From the NCBI GenBank assembly GCA_042219835.1, contig JBHJMN010000008.1, positions 1 through 64,000 on the forward strand: a stretch of DNA of 64,000 bases, in the 5' to 3' direction. The stretch's first letter is position 1. The number at the start of each line of letters is the position of its first letter. This stretch comes from Paenibacillus_G elgii_A. GTDB lineage: Bacteria > Bacillota > Bacilli > Paenibacillales > NBRC-103111. The translations under genes and the position numbers were made by a program. Positions 49,141-58,133 of the stretch are shown in pieces. Below the pieces are notes generated by a model. The model was not told the DNA's origin. It ran no database searches and saw only the letters and a program-made list of their open reading frames with translations.

Positions 49141-49683
49141 ATGGAGCAATTTCATGCCACGACGATTTTTGCCGTCCGCCATCAGGGCAAAGGCGCTATA
49201 GCAGGGGACGGACAAGTGACCTTTGGCAACAGCATGATCATGAAAAATCAAGCTAAAAAAGTGAGAAGATTGTATCGCGGCAACGTCGTAGCCGGGTTTG
49301 CCGGTTCGGTTGCCGATGCGATTACATTATTTGAGAAGTTCGAGGCGAAGCTGGAGGAGCACCACGGCAATTTGCAGCGCTCCGCCGTCGAACTGACTAA
49401 AGATTGGCGTCAGGATCGCGTGCTGCGCAGACTGGAGGCGATGATGATCGTGATGGACCGAAGCGGGCTGCTGCTTTTGTCGGGCAACGGGGAAATCATC
49501 GAGCCGGACGACGGCATCCTGGCGATCGGTTCCGGCGGTAACTTTGCGCTCGCCGCCGGCCGGGCGCTGCACCGTTATGCGCCGCAGATGAGCGCGAAGG
49601 AAATCGCCCATGCCGCGCTTACGATGGCGGCCGAGATTTGCGTGTTTACGAATCATAATATCATTGTTGAAGAAATCGAATGA
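49141..49683 (+). CDS. hslV: ATP-dependent protease proteolytic subunit HslV (ClpQ)
   Basis: HslV forms the proteolytic core of the HslUV protease. The 180-residue protein has FHATTIFAVRHQGKGAIAGDGQVTFG, KVRRLYRGNVVAGFAGSVADAITLFEKFEAKLEEHHGNL, GILAIGSGGNFALAAGRAL and EICVFTNHNIIVEEIE. In E. coli Thr1 follows Met directly; in B. subtilis ClpQ the second residue is Ser. Here the start is Met-Glu-Gln-Phe-His-Ala before Thr-Thr, so a short propeptide may have to be removed. The ribosome-binding AGGAGG is 12 bases upstream, a long spacing. It overlaps the open frame of hslU. Confidence 0.93.
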   Translation: MEQFHATTIFAVRHQGKGAIAGDGQVTFGNSMIMKNQAKKVRRLYRGNVVAGFAGSVADAITLFEKFEAKLEEHHGNLQRSAVELTKDWRQDRVLRRLEAMMIVMDRSGLLLLSGNGEIIEPDDGILAIGSGGNFALAAGRALHRYAPQMSAKEIAHAALTMAAEICVFTNHNIIVEEIE

Positions 49684-49694
49684 TCCAGGAGGTT

Positions 49695-51098
49695 ATGACG
49701 TTGAAGCAAATAGCCTTAACCCCCAGAGAAATCGTAGCCGAATTGGATAAGTATATCGTCGGACAGAAGCAGGCCAAGAAGTCCGTTGCCGTCGCGCTGC
49801 GCAACCGGTACCGCCGGAGCCTGCTCGAAGAATCGCTCCGCGACGAGATCGCACCGAAGAACCTGTTAATGATCGGACCGACCGGCGTCGGCAAGACGGA
49901 AATCGCCCGCCGCATGGCAAAGCTGGTGAATGCGCCGTTTATCAAAGTCGAGGCGACCAAATTTACGGAAGTCGGATACGTCGGACGCGATGTCGAGTCG
50001 ATGGTCCGGGACTTGGTGGAAACGTCGATTCGCATGGTAAAAGCGGAGAAAACCGATAAGCTTAAGGACCGTGCGGAACAAATGGTTCACGACCGGATCG
50101 TATCCATCCTTGTACCTAGTCCTTCCAAGCATCGGGGCCAGCGCAATCCGCTGGAAATGCTGTTTGGCCAGCAGAACGCGGGCCATACGGACACGGAGCC
50201 GGAAACGGATTCGTCGATTGCGTCCCAGAGACAGGAAGTTAGGGAACGTCTTCTGCGCGGTGAGCTTGAGAATCAAGTGATCGAAATCGAGGTGGAGGAC
50301 AGCTCTCCTTCGATGTTCGATATGCTGGCGGGACAGGGCAACGATCAGGCGGGCATGAATATGCAGGAGCTGTTCGGAAGCCTGATGCCGAAGCGGACGA
50401 AAAAACGCAGGCTCCCGATCAAAGAAGCGCGCAAAGTGCTGCTGCAAGAGGAGGCCCAAAAGCTGCTGGATATGGACGAAGTGATCCAGGAAGCGGTGAA
50501 GCGGGCCGAGCAGGGAGGCATCATTTTCATCGACGAGATCGACAAGATATGCAGCTCCAGCCGCGGAAGTGGGCCAGACGTCTCACGTGAAGGCGTGCAG
50601 CGGGACATTTTACCTATTGTCGAAGGATCGACCGTGATGACCAAATACGGCCCTGTAAAAACGGATTATATTCTGTTTGTGGCGGCCGGAGCATTCCATA
50701 TCGCGAAACCGTCGGATTTGATTCCCGAGCTTCAGGGGCGGTTTCCGATCCGGGTCGAGCTGAGCAGTTTATCGGAGCAGGACTTTGTGCTCATATTGAA
50801 AGAGCCGAAAAATGCGTTGACCAAGCAATATACGGCACTGCTGGAAACCGAAGGGATCCGTGTCGAATTTTCCGACGAGGCGATAATGGAAATCGCCCGG
50901 ATTGCCGCTGACGTGAATCAGAATACCGACAACATCGGCGCCCGCCGTTTGCATACCATTTTGGAGAAGCTGCTGGAGGATTTGTCCTTTGAAGCGCCGG
51001 AAATCACGCTTGAGCAAATCGTAATTTCACCGGAGTATGTCAGAGAAAAGCTGTCCGGTATCGTGCAGAACCGGGATCTCAGCCAGTACATTTTGTAA
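49695..51098 (+). CDS. hslU: ATP-dependent protease ATPase subunit HslU (ClpY)
   Basis: HslU unfolds proteins and feeds them to HslV. The protein of about 467 residues has LTPREIVAELDKYIVGQ, Walker A GPTGVGKTEIARR, the EVGYVGRDVESMVRDL loop, an I domain (about 105-225), Walker B GIIFIDEIDKI, and the C-terminal DNIGARRLHTILEKLLED and LSQYIL tail that inserts into HslV. AGGAGG lies 2 bases before ATG 49695; TTG 49701 has better spacing and is an alternative. ATG 49680 overlaps the hslV end. Confidence 0.95.
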   Translation: MTLKQIALTPREIVAELDKYIVGQKQAKKSVAVALRNRYRRSLLEESLRDEIAPKNLLMIGPTGVGKTEIARRMAKLVNAPFIKVEATKFTEVGYVGRDVESMVRDLVETSIRMVKAEKTDKLKDRAEQMVHDRIVSILVPSPSKHRGQRNPLEMLFGQQNAGHTDTEPETDSSIASQRQEVRERLLRGELENQVIEIEVEDSSPSMFDMLAGQGNDQAGMNMQELFGSLMPKRTKKRRLPIKEARKVLLQEEAQKLLDMDEVIQEAVKRAEQGGIIFIDEIDKICSSSRGSGPDVSREGVQRDILPIVEGSTVMTKYGPVKTDYILFVAAGAFHIAKPSDLIPELQGRFPIRVELSSLSEQDFVLILKEPKNALTKQYTALLETEGIRVEFSDEAIMEIARIAADVNQNTDNIGARRLHTILEKLLEDLSFEAPEITLEQIVISPEYVREKLSGIVQNRDLSQYIL

Positions 51099-51121
51099 TC
51101 GTCAACTTGGAGGCAAGACTA

Positions 51122-51895
51122 ATGACACTTTTGATGAAAACCAGAAGGCTGAATAAACTGCTGCAAAAGGAAGCGGGGAACCCGGTCAGTTTTATGGATA
51201 TGGCCGCGGTGCTGAGTGATATTTTGCAGGCGGATATATTTGTCGTCAGTCGGAGAGGAAAGGTGCTGGGGAGCGCGTTCACAACGCCCGTATTCGAGGC
51301 CGGCGTGAACGAGACGGTATTGCAGGAAAACCGGTTTCCGTCCGAATATAACCGGCTTTTGCTCAAGGTGGAGGAGACGTCTTCCAATTTGGAGGCAGGC
51401 AGCGAATTCGATGTTTTTCGACAAATCTCGACTGATTCGGGTTTTTACATGACGATTGTCCCGGTTATCGGCGGCGGCGAACGATTGGGAACGCTCGTTC
51501 TCACGAAAAGTAACGGCATGTTTATCGACGATGATTTGATTTTGGCGGAATATGGCTCTACTGTTGTGGCGATGGAAATTTTGCGCGAGAAGGCGGAGAA
51601 GATTGAGATCGAAGCTCGGGGGAAAGCGGTCGTTCAGGTGGCGGTCGGTTCGTTATCCTTCAGCGAGCTGGAAGCGGTCGAACATATTTTCGAGCAGCTC
51701 GAAGGATCGGAAGGCCTCCTTGTGGCCAGCAAAATCGCGGATCGCGTAGGGATTACCCGTTCGGTGATTGTCAATGCCCTGCGCAAGCTGGAAAGCGCTG
51801 GTGTCATTGAAACGCGTTCGCTTGGCATGAAAGGAACGTACATTCGTATTTTGAACGATCAATTGATGGCTGGTATCCAAAGTGTGAAAGCATAG
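51122..51895 (+). CDS. codY: GTP-sensing transcriptional pleiotropic repressor CodY
   Basis: CodY senses GTP and branched-chain amino acids and represses stationary-phase genes. The 257-residue protein has the N-terminal GAF domain (about 1-155, with KTRRLNKLLQ and FPSEYNRLLLKVEET) and a C-terminal winged helix (ASKIADRVGITRSVIVNALRKLESAGVIETRSLGMKGTYIRI). ATG 51122 follows TTGGAGG. It is the last gene of the trmFO-hslVU-codY unit, directly before the flagellar operon, as in B. subtilis. Confidence 0.96.
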   Translation: MTLLMKTRRLNKLLQKEAGNPVSFMDMAAVLSDILQADIFVVSRRGKVLGSAFTTPVFEAGVNETVLQENRFPSEYNRLLLKVEETSSNLEAGSEFDVFRQISTDSGFYMTIVPVIGGGERLGTLVLTKSNGMFIDDDLILAEYGSTVVAMEILREKAEKIEIEARGKAVVQVAVGSLSFSELEAVEHIFEQLEGSEGLLVASKIADRVGITRSVIVNALRKLESAGVIETRSLGMKGTYIRILNDQLMAGIQSVKA

Positions 51896-51932
51896 CTAGC
51901 ATTCTCAAAAACGTGAAATATTTAACATTTGG

Positions 51933-51962
51933 AGCTCTATATGCAAATATAGGGCTTTTTTC
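51933..51962 (+). terminator. rho-independent terminator of codY
   Basis: AGCTCTATAT (51933-51942) pairs with ATATAGGGCT (51947-51956) with one G-T pair, followed by TTTTTTC. Confidence 0.88.
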
Positions 51963-52135
51963 ATATTGTATTCATTTCCAAGATCTCTCAATATAGATGT
52001 AGTTCTCTTTTACTACAATTTCCGACAAACTGCTTTGTATTTTTTTTATGTTTAGATGTCGAAGGAAGGAGGATATTACGTTATCTTGTTGAATAACTAG
52101 ATTCAGAATCATCCTTGGAAAGTGGGAGTCAACGC

Positions 52136-52537
52136 ATGAATATTTTAAACAAGCCCTCATTTCAAACGCTGGAGCGTGCCCTTGACGCCGCTGCACTCAG
52201 GCAGAAAGTGATTGCAGACAATGTGGCAAATGTCGACACGCCCTTTTTCAAACGGTCGGATGTTCGTTTTGAAGAACTGCTGCAGCAGGAAATGAACGGA
52301 GCCGGGATTGAAGGGTATCGGACCGACCCGAGACATTTTTATATCGGCCGCCCGCCAAAGCCGGAACCGCAAATCGTTCGTGACAACCAGTCCATGATTA
52401 ACAACAACTTGAATAACGTCGATATCGATTACGAAATGGCGCTCATGGCCAAAAACCAACTTCGATACAACGTCATGGTCCAGCAAGTCAGCGGCGAGAT
52501 CAAAAAAATCAGAACAGCTATCGGCGGGAGAGTGTAA
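52136..52537 (+). CDS. flgB: flagellar basal body rod protein FlgB
   Basis: FlgB forms the proximal rod of the flagellum. The 133-residue protein has the N-terminal FlgB/FlgC signature (LERALDAAALRQKVIADNVANVDTPFFKRSDV) and a C-terminal helix ending EIKKIRTAIGGRV. ATG 52136 follows GTGGGAG; ATG 52115 is in frame but has no ribosome-binding site. It is the first gene of the fla/che operon; flgC starts 3 bases after its stop. Confidence 0.95.
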   Translation: MNILNKPSFQTLERALDAAALRQKVIADNVANVDTPFFKRSDVRFEELLQQEMNGAGIEGYRTDPRHFYIGRPPKPEPQIVRDNQSMINNNLNNVDIDYEMALMAKNQLRYNVMVQQVSGEIKKIRTAIGGRV

Positions 52538-52540
52538 CGG

Positions 52541-52996
52541 ATGAGACTTACGAACGGATTTGACATCAGTTCTTCCGCATTAACGGCGCAGCGCTTCCGG
52601 ATGGACGTTATTTCGTCCAACATTGCCAATGCGGATTCGACAAGAGCACAGATGGTGAACGGCAAATGGGTTCCGTATCAGCGCAAACTGGTGTCTTTCG
52701 AACCAAAACAGCAAAATTTCGCCGAGTCGCTTGCCAATGCTCTGTCCGGTAAAGAATCGGGTGCCGGGAACGGCGTACGGGTAACCCAAGTGATCGACGA
52801 TCCTTCTCCTTTTAGGCAGCATTACGACCCGACGCATCCGGATGCGGACGAGAACGGCATGGTACTTTTGCCCAATGTGGACATTTTGAAAGAAATGGTC
52901 GATATGATCTCGGCTAGCCGATCCTACGAAGCCAACGTCACCGCACTGAACGCTTCCAAAGCTTTGATCGGGAAAGCGCTGGAAATCGGGAAATAG
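52541..52996 (+). CDS. flgC: flagellar basal body rod protein FlgC
   Basis: FlgC is a rod component. The 151-residue protein has FDISSSALTAQRFRMDVISSNIANADSTR, the typical N-terminal rod signature, and a C-terminal MVDMISASRSYEANVTALNASKALIGKALEIGK. It lies 3 bases after flgB and 22 bases before fliE. Confidence 0.95.
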   Translation: MRLTNGFDISSSALTAQRFRMDVISSNIANADSTRAQMVNGKWVPYQRKLVSFEPKQQNFAESLANALSGKESGAGNGVRVTQVIDDPSPFRQHYDPTHPDADENGMVLLPNVDILKEMVDMISASRSYEANVTALNASKALIGKALEIGK

Positions 52997-53018
52997 TTAA
53001 CGAAAAGGAGCAATAATC

Positions 53019-53321
53019 ATGATTGAATCCCTGAAATTGCAGCAGCCGCAGCAGATTGCCGGCGCCGTTCAACCCAAAATAACAAGCGCATCCGAAGCTT
53101 CGGACCAATTTGGAAAATTTTTGAGCGACGCCATCGCCGATTTGAATGACAAGCAGTCCACCGCCGATGCAATGAAAGGCCAGTTCGTCACAGGAGAACT
53201 CTCCGACGTGCATCAACTGATGATCGCCTCTGAAAAAGCGTCCTTAGGATTAGAGCTCACGGTTCAAGTACGAAACAAAGTCATCGAGGCCTATCAAGAA
53301 ATCATGAGAACGCAAATCTAA
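53019..53321 (+). CDS. fliE: flagellar hook-basal body complex protein FliE
   Basis: FliE links the MS ring to the rod. The 100-residue protein has the FGKFLSDAIADLNDKQSTADAM helix and the C-terminal VHQLMIASEKASLGLELTVQVRNKVIEAYQEIMRTQI, the family signature. GAAAAGGAG precedes the ATG. Confidence 0.93.
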   Translation: MIESLKLQQPQQIAGAVQPKITSASEASDQFGKFLSDAIADLNDKQSTADAMKGQFVTGELSDVHQLMIASEKASLGLELTVQVRNKVIEAYQEIMRTQI

Positions 53322-53365
53322 TCTTCAAACGTACCTGACGAGGGTTCATCAGATGGGGTGAAACA

Positions 53366-54961
53366 GTGAACGAAAATGTGCTCCAATATTGGAACCGAAC
53401 GAAGCAATATTGGAATCAATTCAGCAAAACGCAAAAGTGGACTGTTGTCGCAACTGTGATTTTAGTCATACTGACTGTGGGAATTATTAGTTATAATTTT
53501 TCTAAAACCGAGTACGCCTTGGCTTATACGAACTTGCAGCCTAGCGACGCAGCGGCCATCAAAGCGTACTTGGATGGCGCCAAAATCCCGTATCAGCTCA
53601 GCGAAGACGGAAAAAGCATCGGCGTTCCGCGCAGTCAAGTCGCTAGTGTCAAGCTTGCCGTCGAATCGCAAGGCTTGAACAAAAACGGCAACGTCGGCTA
53701 TGGCGCCTTCAGCCAAAGCAGCACCTTCGGCACCACGGACAGAGAATTCGATGTCAAATACGTCAATGCCGTTCAAGGCGAGCTGCAGCAGCTCATCAAC
53801 TCGAACAATGCGATCGCAAGCTCGAAAGTATTGATCAGCTTGCCACAGGAAAGCTTGTTCTTGCGGAAGGGGGAGCAACCGGAGAAAGCATCGGCCTCCG
53901 TCGTGCTTGATATCAAGCCAGGCTATACGCTTGATCAAGCCAAGGTGGATACGATGTATAACTTGGTTTCTCACAGCATCAAAGGGCTGCCGATCGAGAA
54001 CATTACGATTTCCGATCAAAACGGCGATCTGCTTGAGTATTCCAAAGCGAATGGCAAAGTAAGCGGAGCTTCCAATATCGCTTTGCAGCAGTTCGAAATC
54101 AATAACAAGTTCAGAAACGATGTGCAGCGCAACGTGCAGCAAATGCTAAGCTCCATTCTCGGCCGGGACAAAGTGATCGTAAGCGTGTTCTCCACGATGA
54201 ACTTCGATCAGACGAGACGCAAGGAGCAGCTGGTGACCGCGCCGAATACGGTAGACCAAACGGGGCTCGATATTTCCATTCAAGAGATCCAAAAGAACTA
54301 TACGAGCGACGGTGGCGCAGGGACGTCCGGCGTTCCGGGAACGGGCGCGACAGACGTGCCGGGATACCCCGGAAGCAGTAACAGCGGAAAAACGAATTCC
54401 GAAGAGCTGCAAAAGACGGTAAACCGGGAAGTCAACCGGATTACAAACGAAATTGAGATGACACCCTACATAGTAAAAGATTTAACCATTAACGTCGGCA
54501 TTGAACCACCCGATCCGTCCGATTCGAACTCGCTTTCGGAGGATACGGTTAAGGAGATCCGGAAAATCCTGGTCAACGTCGTGCGTGCGGGCTTGGCCGA
54601 TAACAAGCAGCAGATATCCGACGCCGATCTTGAAAAGAAGGTAACCGTGTTCCCTCATACGTTCGCTAAAACGAACGGAGCTCAAGGAACGAGCACGAAT
54701 TCGATGCTGCTCTACGGGGCACTCGGCGGATTGGCTCTTGCGTTGCTCGGCGGAGGCGCCTACTGGTTTATGCGCAGACGCAAGGCGCAGCAAGAGGAAG
54801 AAGAAGAGATTCTGGACGAGTCGCCGCGAGTGGAGTTCCCGACCATCGATATCGATAACTTGAACAATGAAAATCAAGTGCGCAAGCAGCTGGAACAGCT
54901 TGCCAAGAAAAAGCCGGAAGAATTTGTGAACCTGCTCCGCACTTGGTTAGTAGACGAATAG
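53366..54961 (+). CDS. fliF: flagellar M-ring protein FliF
   Basis: FliF forms the MS ring in the membrane. The 531-residue protein has an N-terminal transmembrane helix (about 27-43), two ring-building domains (with LQPSDAAAIKAYLDGAKIPYQL and the KVLISLPQESLFLRKGEQPEKASASVVLD region), a Gly/Ser-rich loop (GGAGTSGVPGTGATDVPGYPG), a second transmembrane helix (about 450-470) and a C-terminal FliG-binding tail. The start is GTG 53366 after TGGGGTGAAA. fliG follows directly. Confidence 0.95.
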   Translation: MNENVLQYWNRTKQYWNQFSKTQKWTVVATVILVILTVGIISYNFSKTEYALAYTNLQPSDAAAIKAYLDGAKIPYQLSEDGKSIGVPRSQVASVKLAVESQGLNKNGNVGYGAFSQSSTFGTTDREFDVKYVNAVQGELQQLINSNNAIASSKVLISLPQESLFLRKGEQPEKASASVVLDIKPGYTLDQAKVDTMYNLVSHSIKGLPIENITISDQNGDLLEYSKANGKVSGASNIALQQFEINNKFRNDVQRNVQQMLSSILGRDKVIVSVFSTMNFDQTRRKEQLVTAPNTVDQTGLDISIQEIQKNYTSDGGAGTSGVPGTGATDVPGYPGSSNSGKTNSEELQKTVNREVNRITNEIEMTPYIVKDLTINVGIEPPDPSDSNSLSEDTVKEIRKILVNVVRAGLADNKQQISDADLEKKVTVFPHTFAKTNGAQGTSTNSMLLYGALGGLALALLGGGAYWFMRRRKAQQEEEEEILDESPRVEFPTIDIDNLNNENQVRKQLEQLAKKKPEEFVNLLRTWLVDE

Positions 54962-54974
54962 AGGTGTGCAACAC

Positions 54975-55991
54975 TTGGCTAAAGTACAGCAACCGGGTTT
55001 AACGGGGCGACAAAAAGCCGCAATTCTATTGATTAGTTTGGGTCCGGAAGTGTCCGCTCAAATTTTTAAACATCTGCGTGACGAAGAAATTGAGCAGCTC
55101 ACTTTGGAAATAGCCAATGTCAGAAAAGTTGACAACGTCGAAAAAGAAGCGATCTTGGCAGAATTCCATCAAATTTGCTTAGCCCAAGAATTCATATCGC
55201 AAGGCGGTATCACTTATGCGAAAGAGATTTTGGAGAAAGCGCTCGGATCTCAAAAAGCATTGGATATCATCAATCGGTTGACGGCGACGCTTCAAGTAAG
55301 ACCTTTCGATTTCGCCCGAAAAGCCGATCCCGCTCAAATCTTGAACTTTATCCAGAATGAAAATTCGCAAACCATTGCTCTGGTTCTCGCGTACCTGCAG
55401 CCGGAGCAAGCCTCCATCATCCTGTCCTCGCTTCCTCAGGAGAAGCAGGCGGATGTAGCGAAGCGGGTTGCCTTGATGGACAGCACGTCGCCGGAGGTCA
55501 TCAGCCAAGTCGAGCGGGTACTTGAGCAGAAGCTTTCCGCCACGGTTACGCAGGACTATACGAATGCCGGCGGGATCTCGGCTGTCGTTCAAATTTTGAA
55601 CGGCGTCGACCGGGGGACAGAGCGTACGATCCTCGATTCGCTTGAAATTCAGGACCCTGAGCTTGCCGAAGAAATCAAGAAGCGGATGTTCGTATTCGAA
55701 GACATCGTCAATATCGACAACCGATCGATCCAACGCATTATCCGCGACATCGAGAATGCCGACCTCCAATTGGCGCTTAAAGTGGCCAGCGAAGAAGTTC
55801 GGGAAGCCATTTTCAAAAACATGTCCAAGCGGATGGCCGAAACGTTCCGGGAAGAAATGGAATACATGGGTCCGGTTCGGCTGCGTGACGTCGAAGAAGC
55901 GCAAACGCGCATCGTAGCTACGATCAGACGATTGGAAGAAGCCGGTGAAATCATCATCGCCCGTGGCGGAGGAGATGATATTATTGTCTAA
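54975..55991 (+). CDS. fliG: flagellar motor switch protein FliG
   Basis: FliG couples the stator to the rotor and binds FliF and FliM. The 338-residue protein has GLTGRQKAAILLISLGPEVSAQIFKHL, the EHPQT-like NENSQTIALVLAYL and the charged torque helix region (EEIKKRMFVFEDIVNIDNRSIQRIIRDI). TTG 54975 is preferred because GAGGTG is 8 bases upstream; GTG 54966 lies in that site. Its end overlaps fliH. Confidence 0.95.
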   Translation: MAKVQQPGLTGRQKAAILLISLGPEVSAQIFKHLRDEEIEQLTLEIANVRKVDNVEKEAILAEFHQICLAQEFISQGGITYAKEILEKALGSQKALDIINRLTATLQVRPFDFARKADPAQILNFIQNENSQTIALVLAYLQPEQASIILSSLPQEKQADVAKRVALMDSTSPEVISQVERVLEQKLSATVTQDYTNAGGISAVVQILNGVDRGTERTILDSLEIQDPELAEEIKKRMFVFEDIVNIDNRSIQRIIRDIENADLQLALKVASEEVREAIFKNMSKRMAETFREEMEYMGPVRLRDVEEAQTRIVATIRRLEEAGEIIIARGGGDDIIV

Positions 55992-56802
55992 TGTCATCAA
56001 ATCATTTCAATATGTAGCGATGGAAGACAGCAAGCTTGTGGAGCTTCCGGCCCCTCTCGTTCTTAAACAAGAACCGCTGCAAGACGGCGAACTGACGGAG
56101 GAACAACAGCTTGAGCTCGACAACCTGATGCAGATGAAGGACCAGATTCTTCAAGACGCCGAATCGTTTGCCGAAGAGCAAGTACGCGCCGCCATGGATG
56201 AGGCCGCAGCCATCAGACAGCAAGCCCAAGCCGAGATTGAAGCCTGGTGGGACGAGCGCAGACAGCTGGATCAGGAAACGATCGAGCAAGCGATGGACCG
56301 GGGCTTCGAGCAAGGCTACCAGGAAGGGCTGGCCAGAGCCGAAGCAGAGCTTCGCGAGCAGTATGACAGCATGCTGCAGGAAGCATCGCAAATTTTGGAA
56401 CAATCGTACGTATTAAAGCAGCAGATCATTCAAGAATCCGAACCATTCTTAATCGAGCTCAGCTGCTCGATTGCTGAGAAAATCGTCGACCGCCAGCTGA
56501 CGCTGGAATCCGAATGGGTCATCGAACTGATTCAAAAGGTACTGTCGCGGCGAAGAGAACAGGGAATTATTGCGCTTTGCGTATCGCCTTCTCAATTCTC
56601 CTATATACAAGACGCACGAGAAGAACTTTTGTTGCACTTAGACTCGCAAGCAGAGCTGCAAATTATTCCGGATGCTTCGGTACAAGATCGCGGATGCGTC
56701 ATTCGGTCCTCCTTCGGAAGCATCGACGCCCGTATCGACACGCAGCTGAACGAAATCAAGAATGCGCTTCGGCAAGTGGCGCTGCGAAGCGAGGGATCTT
56801 AG
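55984..56802 (+). CDS. fliH: flagellar assembly protein FliH
   Basis: FliH regulates the export ATPase FliI. The protein of about 272 residues has a long Gln/Glu-rich coiled coil (about 45-150) with GxxxG-like EQGYQEGLARAE, and a C-terminal V-ATPase E-subunit-like domain (SIAEKIVDRQLTLESEWVIELIQKVL). TTG 55984 has GGCGGAGGAG 10 bases upstream; ATG 55975 is in frame but one base from that site. It overlaps fliG by 8 bases and precedes fliI by 3 bases. Confidence 0.9.
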   Translation: MSNVIKSFQYVAMEDSKLVELPAPLVLKQEPLQDGELTEEQQLELDNLMQMKDQILQDAESFAEEQVRAAMDEAAAIRQQAQAEIEAWWDERRQLDQETIEQAMDRGFEQGYQEGLARAEAELREQYDSMLQEASQILEQSYVLKQQIIQESEPFLIELSCSIAEKIVDRQLTLESEWVIELIQKVLSRRREQGIIALCVSPSQFSYIQDAREELLLHLDSQAELQIIPDASVQDRGCVIRSSFGSIDARIDTQLNEIKNALRQVALRSEGS

Positions 56803-56805
56803 ATC

Positions 56806-58125
56806 ATGCAGGTGCCATCCGCGCAGAAATACATAGAGCATTTAAGTCAAATCGACCCGGTGCGCGTAAACGGAAAAGTGACTCAGGTCATTGGATTAAC
56901 GGTCGAATCGGAGGGACCGGATGCGAGCATCGGCGACGTATGCTACATCTATCCGCTCAAATCGAACCAGCCGCTCAAAGCGGAAGTTGTCGGCTTTAAG
57001 AACAACAAGGTTATTCTTATGCCGCTCGGCGAGCTTCATGCCATCGGTCCAGGCTGCGATGTGGTCGGTACCGGCAAGCCGCTGACGGTGCAGGTAGGAC
57101 ACGAGCTGCTCGGCAAAGTGCTGGACGGGCTCGGGCAACCGCTCGACGGAACGTTTTTGCCGTCTCGCATGACACAATATTCTACGAATAATATACCTAA
57201 CAATCCGTTAAAACGGCCGCGCGTTCTGGAGCCGATAAGCGTCGGCGTACGCTGCATCGACGGCCTGCTGACGATCGGCAAGGGACAGCGCGTCGGTATT
57301 TTTGCCGGGTCCGGCGTCGGTAAAAGTACGCTGATGGGAATGGTCGCCCGCAATACGTCAGCCGATGTGAATGTAATTGCGCTTATCGGAGAGCGGGGCC
57401 GTGAGGTGCTCGACTTTATCGAACGTGACCTCGGTCCCGAAGGGCTGGCCCGTTCGGTTGTCATTGTCGCAACGTCGGATCAACCGGCGCTCATCCGGAT
57501 CAAGGGTGCGCTGATCGCTACGACGATCGCCGAATTTTTTCGCGATCGCGGGATGAATGTGATGATGATGATGGACTCGGTGACCCGGTTTGCCATGGCG
57601 CAGCGTGAAGTCGGCTTGGCAGTAGGCGAACCTCCTGCAACTCGCGGCTATACGCCTTCCGTATTCGCGACCCTACCTAAGCTGCTGGAGCGGTCGGGCA
57701 CCGGGCCGAAGGGTTCCATTACGGCCTTTTACACGGTTCTTGTCGACGGGGATGATATGAATGAGCCGATAGCGGATGCTGTACGGGGAATACTGGACGG
57801 TCATATCGTGTTGAACCGTAACATAGCCAACCGCGGGCACTACCCCGCTATCGACGTTCTTGCCAGCGTTAGCCGGGTGATGAAAGAAATTGTTCCCCAA
57901 GAGCAGCAGCTTGCGGCCGAGAACCTGAAAAGATTGCTATCTGTGTATAAAGATTCGGAGGATCTGATCAATATCGGGGCGTACCAGCGAGGATCGAATT
58001 CGGAAATTGATCAGTCTCTCGATGCTATACAATCGATATGGGATTATACGCGACAGCGCGTCACGGAGAAGCTGACATACGCGGAAGCGCAGGAAAGGCT
58101 AATTCGAGAATTTTACAGGGGATGA
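56806..58125 (+). CDS. fliI: flagellar protein export ATPase FliI
   Basis: FliI is the ATPase of the flagellar type III export apparatus. The 439-residue F1-beta-like protein has Walker A GIFAGSGVGKSTLMGM, the IGERGREVLDFIERDLG motif, Walker B MMMMDSVTRFAMAQREVGLAVGEPPATRGY and a C-terminal DEAMQ-like EIDQSLDAIQSIWDY region. It starts 3 bases after fliH and ends 8 bases before fliJ. Confidence 0.97.
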   Translation: MQVPSAQKYIEHLSQIDPVRVNGKVTQVIGLTVESEGPDASIGDVCYIYPLKSNQPLKAEVVGFKNNKVILMPLGELHAIGPGCDVVGTGKPLTVQVGHELLGKVLDGLGQPLDGTFLPSRMTQYSTNNIPNNPLKRPRVLEPISVGVRCIDGLLTIGKGQRVGIFAGSGVGKSTLMGMVARNTSADVNVIALIGERGREVLDFIERDLGPEGLARSVVIVATSDQPALIRIKGALIATTIAEFFRDRGMNVMMMMDSVTRFAMAQREVGLAVGEPPATRGYTPSVFATLPKLLERSGTGPKGSITAFYTVLVDGDDMNEPIADAVRGILDGHIVLNRNIANRGHYPAIDVLASVSRVMKEIVPQEQQLAAENLKRLLSVYKDSEDLINIGAYQRGSNSEIDQSLDAIQSIWDYTRQRVTEKLTYAEAQERLIREFYRG

Positions 58126-58133
58126 GAAGGAGC

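Noticed and set aside
51896..52135. Sigma-D or CodY box before flgB
   Set aside because: Neither TAAA-N15-GCCGATAT nor AATTTTCWGAAAATT is seen in this interval; short T-rich matches are not convincing.
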